Shown here piece after piece: positions 1 to 7,992 of a stretch of DNA of 64,000 nucleotides (position 1 is its first letter; every line of letters begins with the position of its first letter). The notes under the pieces are model-generated. The model saw only the letters and a list, made by a program, of their open reading frames with translations, did not search any database and was not told the DNA's origin. Made by a program: the position numbers and the translations under genes. The stretch is from positions 1-64,000 of the forward strand of contig NZ_SLVJ01000011.1 in NCBI RefSeq assembly GCF_004345325.1, read 5' to 3'. Source of the stretch: Acinetobacter calcoaceticus (lineage in GTDB: Bacteria > Pseudomonadota > Gammaproteobacteria > Pseudomonadales > Moraxellaceae).

Positions 1-57
1 TTGCTAAGCGCTTGTTTATCAACAAGTTTTAATCAACATCACCGCCGATGGATGTGC

Positions 58-85
58 ATTATAGGCGAAATATTTTCAGGCGCAA
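58..85 (-). promoter_or_regulatory. Strong sigma70-type promoter reading leftward out of the window
   Basis: On the minus strand a -35 TTGCGC (80-85) and a perfect -10 TATAAT (58-63) are separated by 16 bp. Just downstream, at 11-26, lies a small hairpin (CTTGTT / AACAAG, loop TATC). No ORF is evident between the promoter and the window edge. The strength of the -10 and the non-coding structured leader suggest a highly expressed gene, perhaps a stable RNA operon, beyond the left edge. That identity is inference; the promoter elements are seen directly. Confidence 0.5.
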
Positions 86-272
86 CCCCTATTTCAATAA
101 TAATTCAAAATACACGTCTGCATGCTTATATTTTAAGCTTTAAAGTGCTTATAGCTTATTTAATGACTGAATTAGAAGGGATACATCAATGTTAAATGCT
201 GTTAGAATAAGCTTATGTCATAAAGATACGACAAAAACCATCCTTTAAAGTTTGTTATATTCAGAGACTTAT

Positions 273-1208
273 ATGCATAGATTTAATTTATTATGGGCAA
301 GTATGCTGAGCTTAGGGTTGGTTTCTCAAGTTTTTGCACAAGAGAAAATCTCTTCTCAGGTTATTGAAACTCCACAAGATCAGTCTCAGCAATTGGACAT
401 CACAGCAGATGAACAAAGCTTAATGCCCGAAGACCACATTACAAAGCATCGTCGTCTTGATGCATTAAAAGAACTAAAAAATATTAAAATAGAAGACTTA
501 AAGGTAAACGCCAATGCTGCACAAGCTGATGAGGTCAAAGACCCGCTACAACCATTAAACCGTGAAATATTCAAATTTAACGATAGTTTAGATCGTAATA
601 TTGCTAGACCCTTGGCTGTACAATATACCCAAAAAGTGCCTGGTGAAGTTCGCGGCTCTTACCGTTTATTCCGCAAGAACATGGCTGAACCTTGGAATGC
701 AGTGAATCAACTTGTACAAGGCCGACCGCTTCGTGCAGCAAAAACACTGGGCCGCTTTACAGTTAATACACTCACCTCTTTAGGGCTTGCCGATCCAGCG
801 GGTCGAATGGGCTTAAATACTGAAGAAGAAAGCCTAGGTACAACATTAGGTTATTATGGTGTGCCTAGCGGCCCATATATTATGCTACCGGTACTCGGAC
901 CAAGTACCCTTAGAAACTCTATGGACTATGTCGCTGAAAGCTTTGCCAAACCTAATGGTCTACTCTCAAGTAGTGGGAACAACCATGAATCATTAAGTTG
1001 GGCGAGTGCAGCCATGGGAGGCATAGATTCTCGATCCCAGTTCTTAGACTTAGATAGTGTGCTACAAGGGGATCGCTATGCTGCGATTCGTGACATATAT
1101 CTACAACGTAAAAGTTTTGAGATTTCAGAGAAAAAAGGTAACAGTGCGGAAGCTATTTCATTCATTGATGAAGATGATTCGACTGATGACTTTACAGATC
1201 CTCAATAA
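273..1208 (+). CDS. mlaA: MlaA-family outer-membrane phospholipid trafficking protein (VacJ)
   Basis: MlaA removes mislocalised phospholipids from the outer leaflet of the outer membrane and hands them to the periplasmic MlaC shuttle. The 311-aa product begins with a signal peptide ending near VFAQ, then a polar linker of about 70 residues, then the family core starting DPLQPLNREIFKFND with the conserved RNMAEPWNAVNQLVQG and GYYGVPSGPYIMLPVLGPS segments. The ATG at 273 is preferred over an in-frame TTG at 252 because the signal peptide starts there. The family is normally a lipoprotein, but no cysteine occurs anywhere in this protein, so it cannot be lipidated. No other mla genes are adjacent; a solitary mlaA is common. 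The C-terminal tail is acidic (Asp/Glu-rich). Confidence 0.9.
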   Translation: MHRFNLLWASMLSLGLVSQVFAQEKISSQVIETPQDQSQQLDITADEQSLMPEDHITKHRRLDALKELKNIKIEDLKVNANAAQADEVKDPLQPLNREIFKFNDSLDRNIARPLAVQYTQKVPGEVRGSYRLFRKNMAEPWNAVNQLVQGRPLRAAKTLGRFTVNTLTSLGLADPAGRMGLNTEEESLGTTLGYYGVPSGPYIMLPVLGPSTLRNSMDYVAESFAKPNGLLSSSGNNHESLSWASAAMGGIDSRSQFLDLDSVLQGDRYAAIRDIYLQRKSFEISEKKGNSAEAISFIDEDDSTDDFTDPQ

Positions 1209-1352
1209 AACGGTGACATAGCTTTAATATTTGTTAGAAATTATTAGCAGAGAATGCTCTTGATTGACGCTGTAGTCCTCATACTTTATAGATAGTGTGA
1301 ATGCTCAATCATGTAGTTCTCTTTTCAAACTCTAGGATGCTCTATCTTATCT

Positions 1353-2321
1353 ATGTATTTCATTCAGCCCACGCGAACCATTCCCTATTTGGAACATGTC
1401 ATTGAAACACTTCCAAATTTGCAGATGATCCACATAGACGATATCCATCTATATGACTCGACGATCATTACGATTGCAGATGTTCAAGACTACTTGACCC
1501 ATCAATGGAGTCTTCCCACTGTGGTCATCGGACATGAGCATGAAGGCAGTGCGTTGTCGCAAGCTTGGGAACTCGGTGCTTTAGCTGGCTGGATTTGGAC
1601 CAGCCTTCCATCGGACCCTGAACAATCATTACTCAAAATTGATGCTCAATATAAACGAAATCAAGATAGCCGTGATCTTCCCTCAGCCGCAGAGCTTCAG
1701 AAACGCTTACTCCCCAATCCGATCGAACTACAAAATTATCAAGTTGAAACCTTCTTTCAACCCTCTGCTTATTTATCTGGGGATTGGTATGATTATTGGA
1801 AAATTAGCGACAAAGAGATCATCTTCTATTTGGCCGATGTGTCCGGGCATGGTGTCACCAGTTCCTTATTGACCTCATGGATGGCTGCATTTCATGGCCG
1901 CTCTAAAACACCACGTGAGTTGATTAAGAAACTCAATGGCATGTTAGTCCAAGAAAATATTGAAAAACATATCACCATGATTGCAGGAACATTAAACCTA
2001 GAAACACACGATTTACGCTGGTCGAGTGCCGGACATTATCCACCTGCGATTATTTTTGAACCCAACCAAGCACCAAAGATATTAAACAGCAGTAGTTTCC
2101 CACTCGGTCTGACTGAAGATTTAGATGTGGAAGAGTTTGAATGCCGACTGACACGACATGCACGATTCATTGTTTGCTCAGATGGTGCGCTTGAACCCTT
2201 TGATGGTGGATTGAACGAACAATTTGCTCAATTGGTGCACCATTTGCAAAATCAATCATTCCAAGCGCCAAATCATGTCGCAGACGATATTGCCATTCTC
2301 AGCTTAAGAAGAATGAATTAA
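1353..2321 (+). CDS. gigA: GigA, PP2C/SpoIIE-type serine phosphatase of the GigA/GigB stress pathway
   Basis: RsbU-like protein phosphatase of 322 aa. Residues 1-110 look like a degenerate receiver-type domain. The rest is a SpoIIE/PP2C domain with the metal-binding motifs GDWYD, DVSGHG, SAGHYPPAI, CSDGALE and a terminal DDIAIL, so catalysis should be intact. Published Acinetobacter baumannii work names the pair gigA/gigB (growth in Galleria): GigA acts on the STAS protein GigB and the pathway feeds into PTS-Ntr to control stress and antibiotic survival. The partner gigB follows after 112 bp on the same strand. The family assignment is certain; the specific name rests on the pairing and my recognition of the Acinetobacter locus. 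Confidence 0.88.
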   Translation: MYFIQPTRTIPYLEHVIETLPNLQMIHIDDIHLYDSTIITIADVQDYLTHQWSLPTVVIGHEHEGSALSQAWELGALAGWIWTSLPSDPEQSLLKIDAQYKRNQDSRDLPSAAELQKRLLPNPIELQNYQVETFFQPSAYLSGDWYDYWKISDKEIIFYLADVSGHGVTSSLLTSWMAAFHGRSKTPRELIKKLNGMLVQENIEKHITMIAGTLNLETHDLRWSSAGHYPPAIIFEPNQAPKILNSSSFPLGLTEDLDVEEFECRLTRHARFIVCSDGALEPFDGGLNEQFAQLVHHLQNQSFQAPNHVADDIAILSLRRMN

Positions 2322-2433
2322 CTGTATAATCAATAAGATACAATTAATTTTTCATTTCTAAGACCTCAAGCTACTTGAGTATACAGTTGCGCTATGTGAT
2401 AATTTTCCATCCTTCTCTGCAAATGGCATTTAT

Positions 2434-2955
2434 ATGTCAACAGGTCATGTTGAATATGCAAGTTTAGATGGAACGCATATCTTCAAACTCATTGGTGAAG
2501 TGCGAGCCCAATCTTGTATTAGTCTAGACAAACTTTTGGCCCGGATTGAACAACAAAAGAACGTTATAGGCGCTATTGTTGATTTAACCCAGACCACATT
2601 TATAGATAGCACTGTGCTAGGCGTTTTAGCAAAACTCGGTCTCAAGCTTAAACAAACCCATCACATCCAAGCTGTTATGCTATCGACCAATCCCGATATC
2701 ACCACTCTAGCCAATAGTATGGGCTTAGGGCAGGTGTTCGTCATTTTAAATTATTGCGGTGATCCTAATGTTTGTACACGTGCATTAATCGACGATAACG
2801 TAACACACAATGCAATGTTATCGACCGTATTAGATGCACACAAAACCCTGATGAAGTTGAATGAGAATAATCAAAACATGTTCGAACCATTGGTCAAAAA
2901 ACTTGAAAAACATCAAGACGCAATGGAATCAATCTCTGATCAGCAAAATGCCTAA
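2434..2955 (+). CDS. gigB: GigB, STAS-domain anti-sigma-factor-antagonist-like protein
   Basis: 173-aa protein whose first ~105 residues form a STAS domain. The signature TTFIDSTVLGVLAKL carries the Asp-Ser-Thr loop whose Ser is normally phosphorylated by a partner kinase and dephosphorylated by the SpoIIE phosphatase, here GigA just upstream. A C-terminal helical extension of about 60 residues (Asn/Lys/Glu-rich, ending in SISDQQNA) follows. No anti-sigma kinase or alternative sigma factor is next door. In A. baumannii GigB is reported to connect to the nitrogen PTS protein NPr, which is encoded at 39618-39887. The next gene starts 22 bp downstream, so co-transcription is plausible. Confidence 0.86.
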   Translation: MSTGHVEYASLDGTHIFKLIGEVRAQSCISLDKLLARIEQQKNVIGAIVDLTQTTFIDSTVLGVLAKLGLKLKQTHHIQAVMLSTNPDITTLANSMGLGQVFVILNYCGDPNVCTRALIDDNVTHNAMLSTVLDAHKTLMKLNENNQNMFEPLVKKLEKHQDAMESISDQQNA

Positions 2956-2977
2956 ATTTAAAATGGATGAATAAGTC

Positions 2978-3802
2978 ATGACCTTGCTTTCTGTCGCCCA
3001 AATGAATAGTCAGAATGATATTGAAGCCAATTTCATTATCATTGAGTCACTCATCCAACAGAGTCAGGAGCAAGGTGCTTCGTTAATTGTACTGCCTGAA
3101 AATTTTGTTTGTTTCGCTGCTGGTAAACAGCGTGAGACTGCTGAACAATTTGAAAGCATTCAAAAACGCTTAGAAAACTTAGCCCATCAATATCAAATCT
3201 GGATCGTGGCGGGCACATTGCCCTGCCCTTTTCGCCCCGATGGCAGCATCATTACTGATGGTCGGGTTCGAACCACCAGTCTGTGTATTAGCCCTGAACA
3301 GACTGAAGCACGTTACGATAAAATCCATTTATTTGATGTACAAGTCGGTGATGCTGTCGGTGGCTATCAAGAATCACGTTTCTTTGAGCCTGGTACAGAA
3401 TTAGTGGTCGCCAATAGTCCTTTCGGTAACATTGGTCTCATGGTGTGCTATGACTTGCGCTTCCCTGAAATGTCACTGTTCTTAAGACAGCGTGGTGCAC
3501 ATATATTGACTGCGCCAGCCGCATTTACCTACACCACGGGTGAAATGCATTGGCAACTATTGCTTCAAGCGCGCGGTATGGACAGTCAATGTCAAGTTTT
3601 AGGTGCAGCTCAACAAGGTTGGCATGGTGAAAAACGTCAGACCTGGGGCCATGCAGCTGCAACTGATAGTCGTGGTCGCTTACTGGCACGTGTAGATGAG
3701 CCCGGTGCACAATTGATTACTGTACCTTTTGATATCTCTGAACAACGTGAAATTCGAGCATCAATGCCATTATTAGAACATCGAAAATTAATCAATTTTT
3801 AA
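2978..3802 (+). CDS. Carbon-nitrogen hydrolase, Nit/omega-amidase-type
   Basis: Nitrilase-superfamily hydrolase of 274 aa. The catalytic Glu-Lys-Cys triad is visible: VLPENF (Glu), RYDKIHLFD (Lys) and GLMVCYDLRFPE (Cys). The YDKIHLFDV and CYDLRFPE blocks are typical of the Nit1/YbeM branch, which hydrolyses deaminated glutathione or alpha-keto acid amides. The exact substrate is inferred from the family and not proven. It sits 22 bp after gigB and may be its operon mate, although a metabolic repair amidase has no obvious link to the stress switch. Confidence 0.88.
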   Translation: MTLLSVAQMNSQNDIEANFIIIESLIQQSQEQGASLIVLPENFVCFAAGKQRETAEQFESIQKRLENLAHQYQIWIVAGTLPCPFRPDGSIITDGRVRTTSLCISPEQTEARYDKIHLFDVQVGDAVGGYQESRFFEPGTELVVANSPFGNIGLMVCYDLRFPEMSLFLRQRGAHILTAPAAFTYTTGEMHWQLLLQARGMDSQCQVLGAAQQGWHGEKRQTWGHAAATDSRGRLLARVDEPGAQLITVPFDISEQREIRASMPLLEHRKLINF

Positions 3803-3968
3803 AATCTGTTTTAGATGTTATAGACCTTAAGGCCAATCGCTACTCAGCCATTTCTACACAAGATCGTAGTGCATGATATTGCTTAGATCAAATTACCAAA
3901 TCACTGCTTTAATCTTTCTCTAAATCGTAGACTATACATACTCCCTCTACGCTTTAGGATTTATAAAA

Positions 3969-4400
3969 ATGTCTTTAGAAAAAGTAATCTATCGTGCCAA
4001 AGCAAAAGCCACGGGTGGTCGTGATGGTCGAGCGACCTCTTCAGATGGCGTATTAGATGTCAAACTCAGCGTACCCAAAGAAATGGGGGGCTCCGGCGGA
4101 GAAGCCACCAATCCTGAACAATTATTTGCTGCTGGCTATTCTGCATGTTTCTTGGGTGCAATGAAATTTGTTGCACAACGTGATCAACTGAAAATCGCTC
4201 AAGATCCAACTGTTGAAGCTGAAGTGGGAATTGGCCCATTACCAACTGGTTTTGGTATCGAAGTCACGCTCAATGTACATTTATCTGGTTTATCACAACA
4301 AGATGCAGATACCTTAGTCGCTGCTGCACATATCGTATGCCCCTATTCCAATGCAACACGCAACAATATTGATGTGAACTTCAACATTCGTACTGATTAA
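3969..4400 (+). CDS. ohr: Organic hydroperoxide resistance protein Ohr
   Basis: OsmC/Ohr-family thiol peroxidase of 143 aa, the usual length. It reduces organic and fatty-acid hydroperoxides in the cytoplasm. Both catalytic cysteines are present, in [13 protein letters not shown] and [15 protein letters not shown], and the latter context is diagnostic of Ohr over OsmC. It is a single-gene unit with a 166-bp upstream gap and a strong terminator directly after. No ohrR repressor gene is adjacent, and I see no perfect palindromic OhrR operator upstream. Confidence 0.92.
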   Translation: MSLEKVIYRAKAKATGGRDGRATSSDGVLDVKLSVPKEMGGSGGEATNPEQLFAAGYSACFLGAMKFVAQRDQLKIAQDPTVEAEVGIGPLPTGFGIEVTLNVHLSGLSQQDADTLVAAAHIVCPYSNATRNNIDVNFNIRTD

Positions 4401-4430
4401 CACCGATGATCCAAGACCAGAACCAATAAA

Positions 4431-4460
4431 AAACCCTCAAATTGATTTGAGGGTTTTTTT
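4431..4460. terminator. Bidirectional intrinsic terminator between ohr and gspE
   Basis: An 11-bp perfect stem (AAACCCTCAAA / TTTGAGGGTTT) with loop TTGA is flanked by an A-run on the left and a T-run on the right, so it can end transcription of both convergent genes. Confidence 0.9.
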
Positions 4461-4494
4461 TAAATACCGCTAATACCGTTAATTTAAATAGCGC

Positions 4495-5994
4495 TTAGAT
4501 GTCACCTTGATCTTCTAAGGCATTGGTAACACGTAGCACTTCTTCCACTGTGGTTTTACCCATCAAGACTTTGCGTAGCCCATCATCTCGAATTGAGCCG
4601 GCTTGACGGCGCGCATGACGTTCAAGTTCATATTCAGCGGTATTGCCGTGGATAAAGCGACGCATTTGATCATCAATCGCAACAATTTCATAAATCGCAG
4701 TACGTCCACTGAAACCGGTATGTGAGCATTTTTCACAACCCTGCGGTTGTGGCAACTTCAAAACCGATTCTAATGGAATATTCTTAAACAAATCTGCTTC
4801 AAACTCATCCGCCTCATGCCAAGTATGGCAATGCGCACATAGGGTTCTCACCAAACGCTGCGCTACCACACCAATCAAAGAACTGGATAGCAGAAAGGGT
4901 TCGATTCCCATATCTTGTAGTCGTGTCACTGCACCGATCGCAGTGTTGGTATGCAGGGTTGATAGAACCAAGTGACCGGTTAATGAGGCCTGCACAGCGA
5001 TTTCTGCCGTTTCCAAATCACGAATCTCACCCACCATGACCACATCCGGATCTTGACGCAACATGGCCTTCAAAGCGCGGGCAAAAGTCATGTCTACTTT
5101 GGTGTTAACCTGTGTTTGACCTATACCTTCAAGCTGATACTCGATCGGATCTTCTGCGGTCAATATATTTTTAGAACCATCATTTAAATCTGAAAGTGCC
5201 GCATATAGCGTGGTGGTTTTACCGGAACCTGTAGGTCCAGTCACCAAGATAATGCCATGCGGACGATGTACCAATTGGGTCAAGCGCTCATAATCCTGCG
5301 ACATCAAGCCCAAATGGGTCATATTCAAACGCCCCGCTTGCTTGTCGAGTAGACGCATCACCACACGTTCACCGTGTGAAGATGGCAATGTTGAAACCCG
5401 CACATCGACCTCACGCCCCGCCAATCGCAATGAAATTCGGCCATCTTGAGGAACACGCTTTTCTGCAATATCCAACTTGGCCATGACTTTAATACGTGAC
5501 ACCAACAAGGGTGCTAACTCACGGCGCGGTTGTACAATTTCACGTAATTGGCCATCGACCCGTAAACGAACCGACAATTTCTTTTCAAAGGATTCGATAT
5601 GAATATCAGAGGCATTGACACGGATCGCTTCAGACAACAATGCATTGATCAGACGAACAATCGGTGCATCATCCTCCTGATCCATTAAGTCTTCAGTTTC
5701 AGGAACTTGATCTGCCAAACTCAGTAAGTCTGGATGATCCTCTAAACCCGCAGCAACTTGTTGCGATTCACCCGTCTCACCCACATAACTCGAACTGAGC
5801 ATTTGATTAAAATCAGCTTCACTGCACAATTGATATTGCGCACGACGACCAAGAAAACGCCGCGCTTCCTGCAATGCAATTTGTGCAGTATCTTGGCGAC
5901 GAACGATATATACTTGATCACTTTCATAGCGCAACAGCACACCATGTTTTTTTGCAAAACTATACGGTATTTGTAATTGTTTCAGAATTTGCAT
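4495..5994 (-). CDS. gspE: Type II secretion system ATPase GspE
   Basis: Cytoplasmic motor ATPase that powers the type II secretion pseudopilus. The 499-aa product has an N-terminal N1E-type domain, then the secretion ATPase core: Walker A GPTGSGKTT, Asp box ILTAEDPIEYQ, Walker B DPDVVMVGEIRD, His box LVLSTLHTN, and a CxxC...CxxC zinc-binding pair (CAHC, CEKC). The same frame is open upstream to 6171, but ATG 5994 (MQILKQLQIPYS) matches the family N-terminus; the longer version would collide with the divergent gene. No other gsp genes lie nearby, so this is an orphan subunit locus. A pilus ATPase is excluded by the close GspE-like sequence. Confidence 0.92.
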   Translation of the reverse strand: MQILKQLQIPYSFAKKHGVLLRYESDQVYIVRRQDTAQIALQEARRFLGRRAQYQLCSEADFNQMLSSSYVGETGESQQVAAGLEDHPDLLSLADQVPETEDLMDQEDDAPIVRLINALLSEAIRVNASDIHIESFEKKLSVRLRVDGQLREIVQPRRELAPLLVSRIKVMAKLDIAEKRVPQDGRISLRLAGREVDVRVSTLPSSHGERVVMRLLDKQAGRLNMTHLGLMSQDYERLTQLVHRPHGIILVTGPTGSGKTTTLYAALSDLNDGSKNILTAEDPIEYQLEGIGQTQVNTKVDMTFARALKAMLRQDPDVVMVGEIRDLETAEIAVQASLTGHLVLSTLHTNTAIGAVTRLQDMGIEPFLLSSSLIGVVAQRLVRTLCAHCHTWHEADEFEADLFKNIPLESVLKLPQPQGCEKCSHTGFSGRTAIYEIVAIDDQMRRFIHGNTAEYELERHARRQAGSIRDDGLRKVLMGKTTVEEVLRVTNALEDQGDI

Positions 5995-6077
5995 TTCGAG
6001 TGTAAATGACGAAAAGAATTGCTCTGAGTGTACTCCAAGCATATGACACCGTGAAGACTGAATTGAAAAAGAATCTG

Positions 6078-6084
6078 AAGAGGA
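6078..6084 (+). promoter_or_regulatory. Shine-Dalgarno site supporting a TTG start
   Basis: AAGAGGA lies 10 nt before TTG 6095 and fixes the start of the DUF432 gene, where no in-frame ATG would give the full N-terminal region. Confidence 0.6.
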
Positions 6085-6094
6085 AATCTGACGC

Positions 6095-6916
6095 TTGTCT
6101 ATTAATACAGAATACTTAGCACCTGAGCAGCCAGACCTCAAATGGTGGGGTGAAGAGTTATTTGAAGTCAATCAATCCAAAACCTGGCAATTTGGTTCAC
6201 TACTCTTCCGATTAACTCGCGGCTTACAAGAGTGGCGTTTAGAATATCATCGCCCGCTGATGCAGTTCGATTATGAACAACGCTGGCATCGGATCAATGA
6301 TGCTGAAATGCGCTTTCCACAACCGATCCATGTAGAACGATATATGTTTCGTGAAACGCATCGTAGTTTTCAATTGATGCCACGACTCGCAGATCGTTCG
6401 GTAGTGATTAAACCCACAGATCCAATCTATATCCCTGCAGGTCAACGCGGAACCTTGTTTATCAGCACGCCGCTGTGGATTTCTGGATTTGTACAGGGAC
6501 AAAAAGATCCGCTGTTTGATCTCCCAGTAATTTTACCTAAAGATACCTGGTTTGGCCCAGACAAGCGCAATGGTGAAATGTGTTATGCCACCACAGTCGA
6601 TGGCCGTACCGATTTGCACCAGTTAAAAACACGCGCATTTCGTGCAGTTACCCCAATTGACTTTCACAATACCAGCAGTCACCAATTACGCTTTGATAAA
6701 ATGAATGTGCCTGTGACTGCATTACCATTATTTTATAGTGAAAGCACCGGGCGCCTTTGGACATCACAGATTAAAGTCATACATGAAGCTTCGGATCGAC
6801 AACCTCGGGTTCGGATTGAAAATCGTACACCTCCCCTTGCTGGAGAAGTGATTTATGTACATCCAGCTCGCTCACCGGGTGGCGCACTATTCAATATGTT
6901 TGATTCATTCTTTTAA
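6095..6916 (+). CDS. DUF432 domain-containing protein
   Basis: 273-aa protein recognised as DUF432, a family of unknown biochemical function. There is no signal peptide and no membrane segment. The N-terminal part is Trp/Phe-rich; the middle is predicted beta-rich, with the segments RGTLFISTPLWISGFV and LPKDTWFGPDKRNGEMCYAT. It starts with TTG behind a good ribosome-binding site and ends 9 bp before an MscS-type channel gene, so the two are almost certainly co-transcribed. That coupling suggests an accessory or regulatory role for the channel, which is inference. Its start is only 100 bp from the divergent gspE start, so the two genes must share a compact promoter region. Confidence 0.8.
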   Translation: MSINTEYLAPEQPDLKWWGEELFEVNQSKTWQFGSLLFRLTRGLQEWRLEYHRPLMQFDYEQRWHRINDAEMRFPQPIHVERYMFRETHRSFQLMPRLADRSVVIKPTDPIYIPAGQRGTLFISTPLWISGFVQGQKDPLFDLPVILPKDTWFGPDKRNGEMCYATTVDGRTDLHQLKTRAFRAVTPIDFHNTSSHQLRFDKMNVPVTALPLFYSESTGRLWTSQIKVIHEASDRQPRVRIENRTPPLAGEVIYVHPARSPGGALFNMFDSFF

Positions 6917-6925
6917 GGAACGCGC

Positions 6926-7852
6926 ATGCCACAATCTAATCTTCCGCAAGATGTTGCAAATAGCGTTAAAGGCGTATTTACCAATATCAATACTGGGCGA
7001 CTCAGTGAAATCGCTGTGGCCTTGGCGCTCTGTTTATTTGGATTTTTCTTAGCACGCATCATTTCGAATACTTTTATACGCACCATCGGCTTACGTTTTA
7101 ATGCGCATCAACGACTGGTCTGGCGTAGGGGTATTTTTTATTTTATTTTCATGTTGTTTGTGGTCGCGGGTTTAAAAGAAGCTGGCTTTAAACTCAGCGT
7201 ATTCCTCGGTGCTGCCGGGATCCTCACCGTAGCTTTGGGTTTTGCATCTCAAACCTCTGCAACCAACTTAATTAGTGGTCTATTCCTGATCGGGGAAGGA
7301 TCATTTGAAATTGGCGATACCATTCAGATCACACTGATTCGTGGACATACCATTGAAGGTGAAGTGATTTCAATTGATTTACTCTCAGTCAAATTATTGA
7401 CTTGGGATAATGTCTATGTGCGCTTACCCAACGAGCAACTGATTCGTGCCCCAGTACACAACTTGTCCAAATTCCCGATCCGACGTATCCCGATTACGGT
7501 GGCGATTAACTTTCATGAAGACATCATTAAAGTTCGAGAGGTACTGCTCAAAGTTGCAGACCATTACCCTTTGGTTTTGGCTGACCCTAAACCGCGTGTC
7601 AGTGTCACGGCATTTGGTGAGTCATCGATAGAGTTATTATTTGCATTGTGGTGTAAGCAAGAAAACTTTATGAAGGTCAAAGATGAAATGCACGAACTGA
7701 TTCGTAATGGCTTTGTTGAAAATCAAATCGAAATTCCTGTTCCGAAAATCGGCTTTGTTGATCGTCCACTTACCCCACACAGCGCACTAGAAAACGATCA
7801 TCTTGATGAATATGCCAACGCACCAGAGATCAAACGCGAACCTAAGCTTTAA
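6926..7852 (+). CDS. MscS-family mechanosensitive ion channel
   Basis: Small-conductance mechanosensitive channel of 308 aa in the inner membrane; it opens under hypo-osmotic shock to release solutes. Three transmembrane segments occupy about residues 25-130. The pore-lining third helix AAGILTVALGFASQTSATNLISGLFLI has the Ala/Gly packing pattern of MscS. The beta domain follows (GDTIQI, VRLPNEQLIRAPVHNLS), then an alpha/beta C-terminal domain. A ribosome-binding site (AAGGA) precedes ATG 6926. It forms an operon with the DUF432 gene 9 bp upstream. Confidence 0.92.
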   Translation: MPQSNLPQDVANSVKGVFTNINTGRLSEIAVALALCLFGFFLARIISNTFIRTIGLRFNAHQRLVWRRGIFYFIFMLFVVAGLKEAGFKLSVFLGAAGILTVALGFASQTSATNLISGLFLIGEGSFEIGDTIQITLIRGHTIEGEVISIDLLSVKLLTWDNVYVRLPNEQLIRAPVHNLSKFPIRRIPITVAINFHEDIIKVREVLLKVADHYPLVLADPKPRVSVTAFGESSIELLFALWCKQENFMKVKDEMHELIRNGFVENQIEIPVPKIGFVDRPLTPHSALENDHLDEYANAPEIKREPKL

Positions 7853-7867
7853 ACGCTATTCTAACGA

Positions 7868-7944
7868 GTAGATCACCGCTTAGCGGTGATCTACATCTGG
7901 TTCTAAATCTGCCACAACCCAATTTGCGCTGTATTTTACAGCGC
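7868..7944. repeat. Two perfect hairpins between mscS and the DUF2339 gene
   Basis: A 13-bp perfect inverted repeat (arms 7868-7880 and 7882-7894) and a second 8-bp hairpin (GCGCTGTA 7926-7933 / TACAGCGC 7937-7944) lie between two convergent genes. Neither is followed by a T-run on either strand, so they are not classical intrinsic terminators. They could mark transcript 3' ends protected from decay. Confidence 0.55.
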
Positions 7945-7992
7945 TATCTCACCTGTTTCTCACACGGCGTCGTCTGCTTTTTATGGAGACAT

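Noticed and set aside
1..195. 64-aa TTG-start reading frame at the left edge
   Set aside because: Composition and lack of a ribosome-binding site; it overlaps the minus-strand promoter and has no recognisable protein features.
3803..3968. OhrR operator upstream of ohr
   Set aside because: No perfect palindrome of the TACAATT/AATTGTA type was visible and there is no adjacent ohrR.
5758..5976. 72-aa plus-strand frame inside gspE
   Set aside because: Antisense to the conserved N-terminal part of GspE; no independent support.
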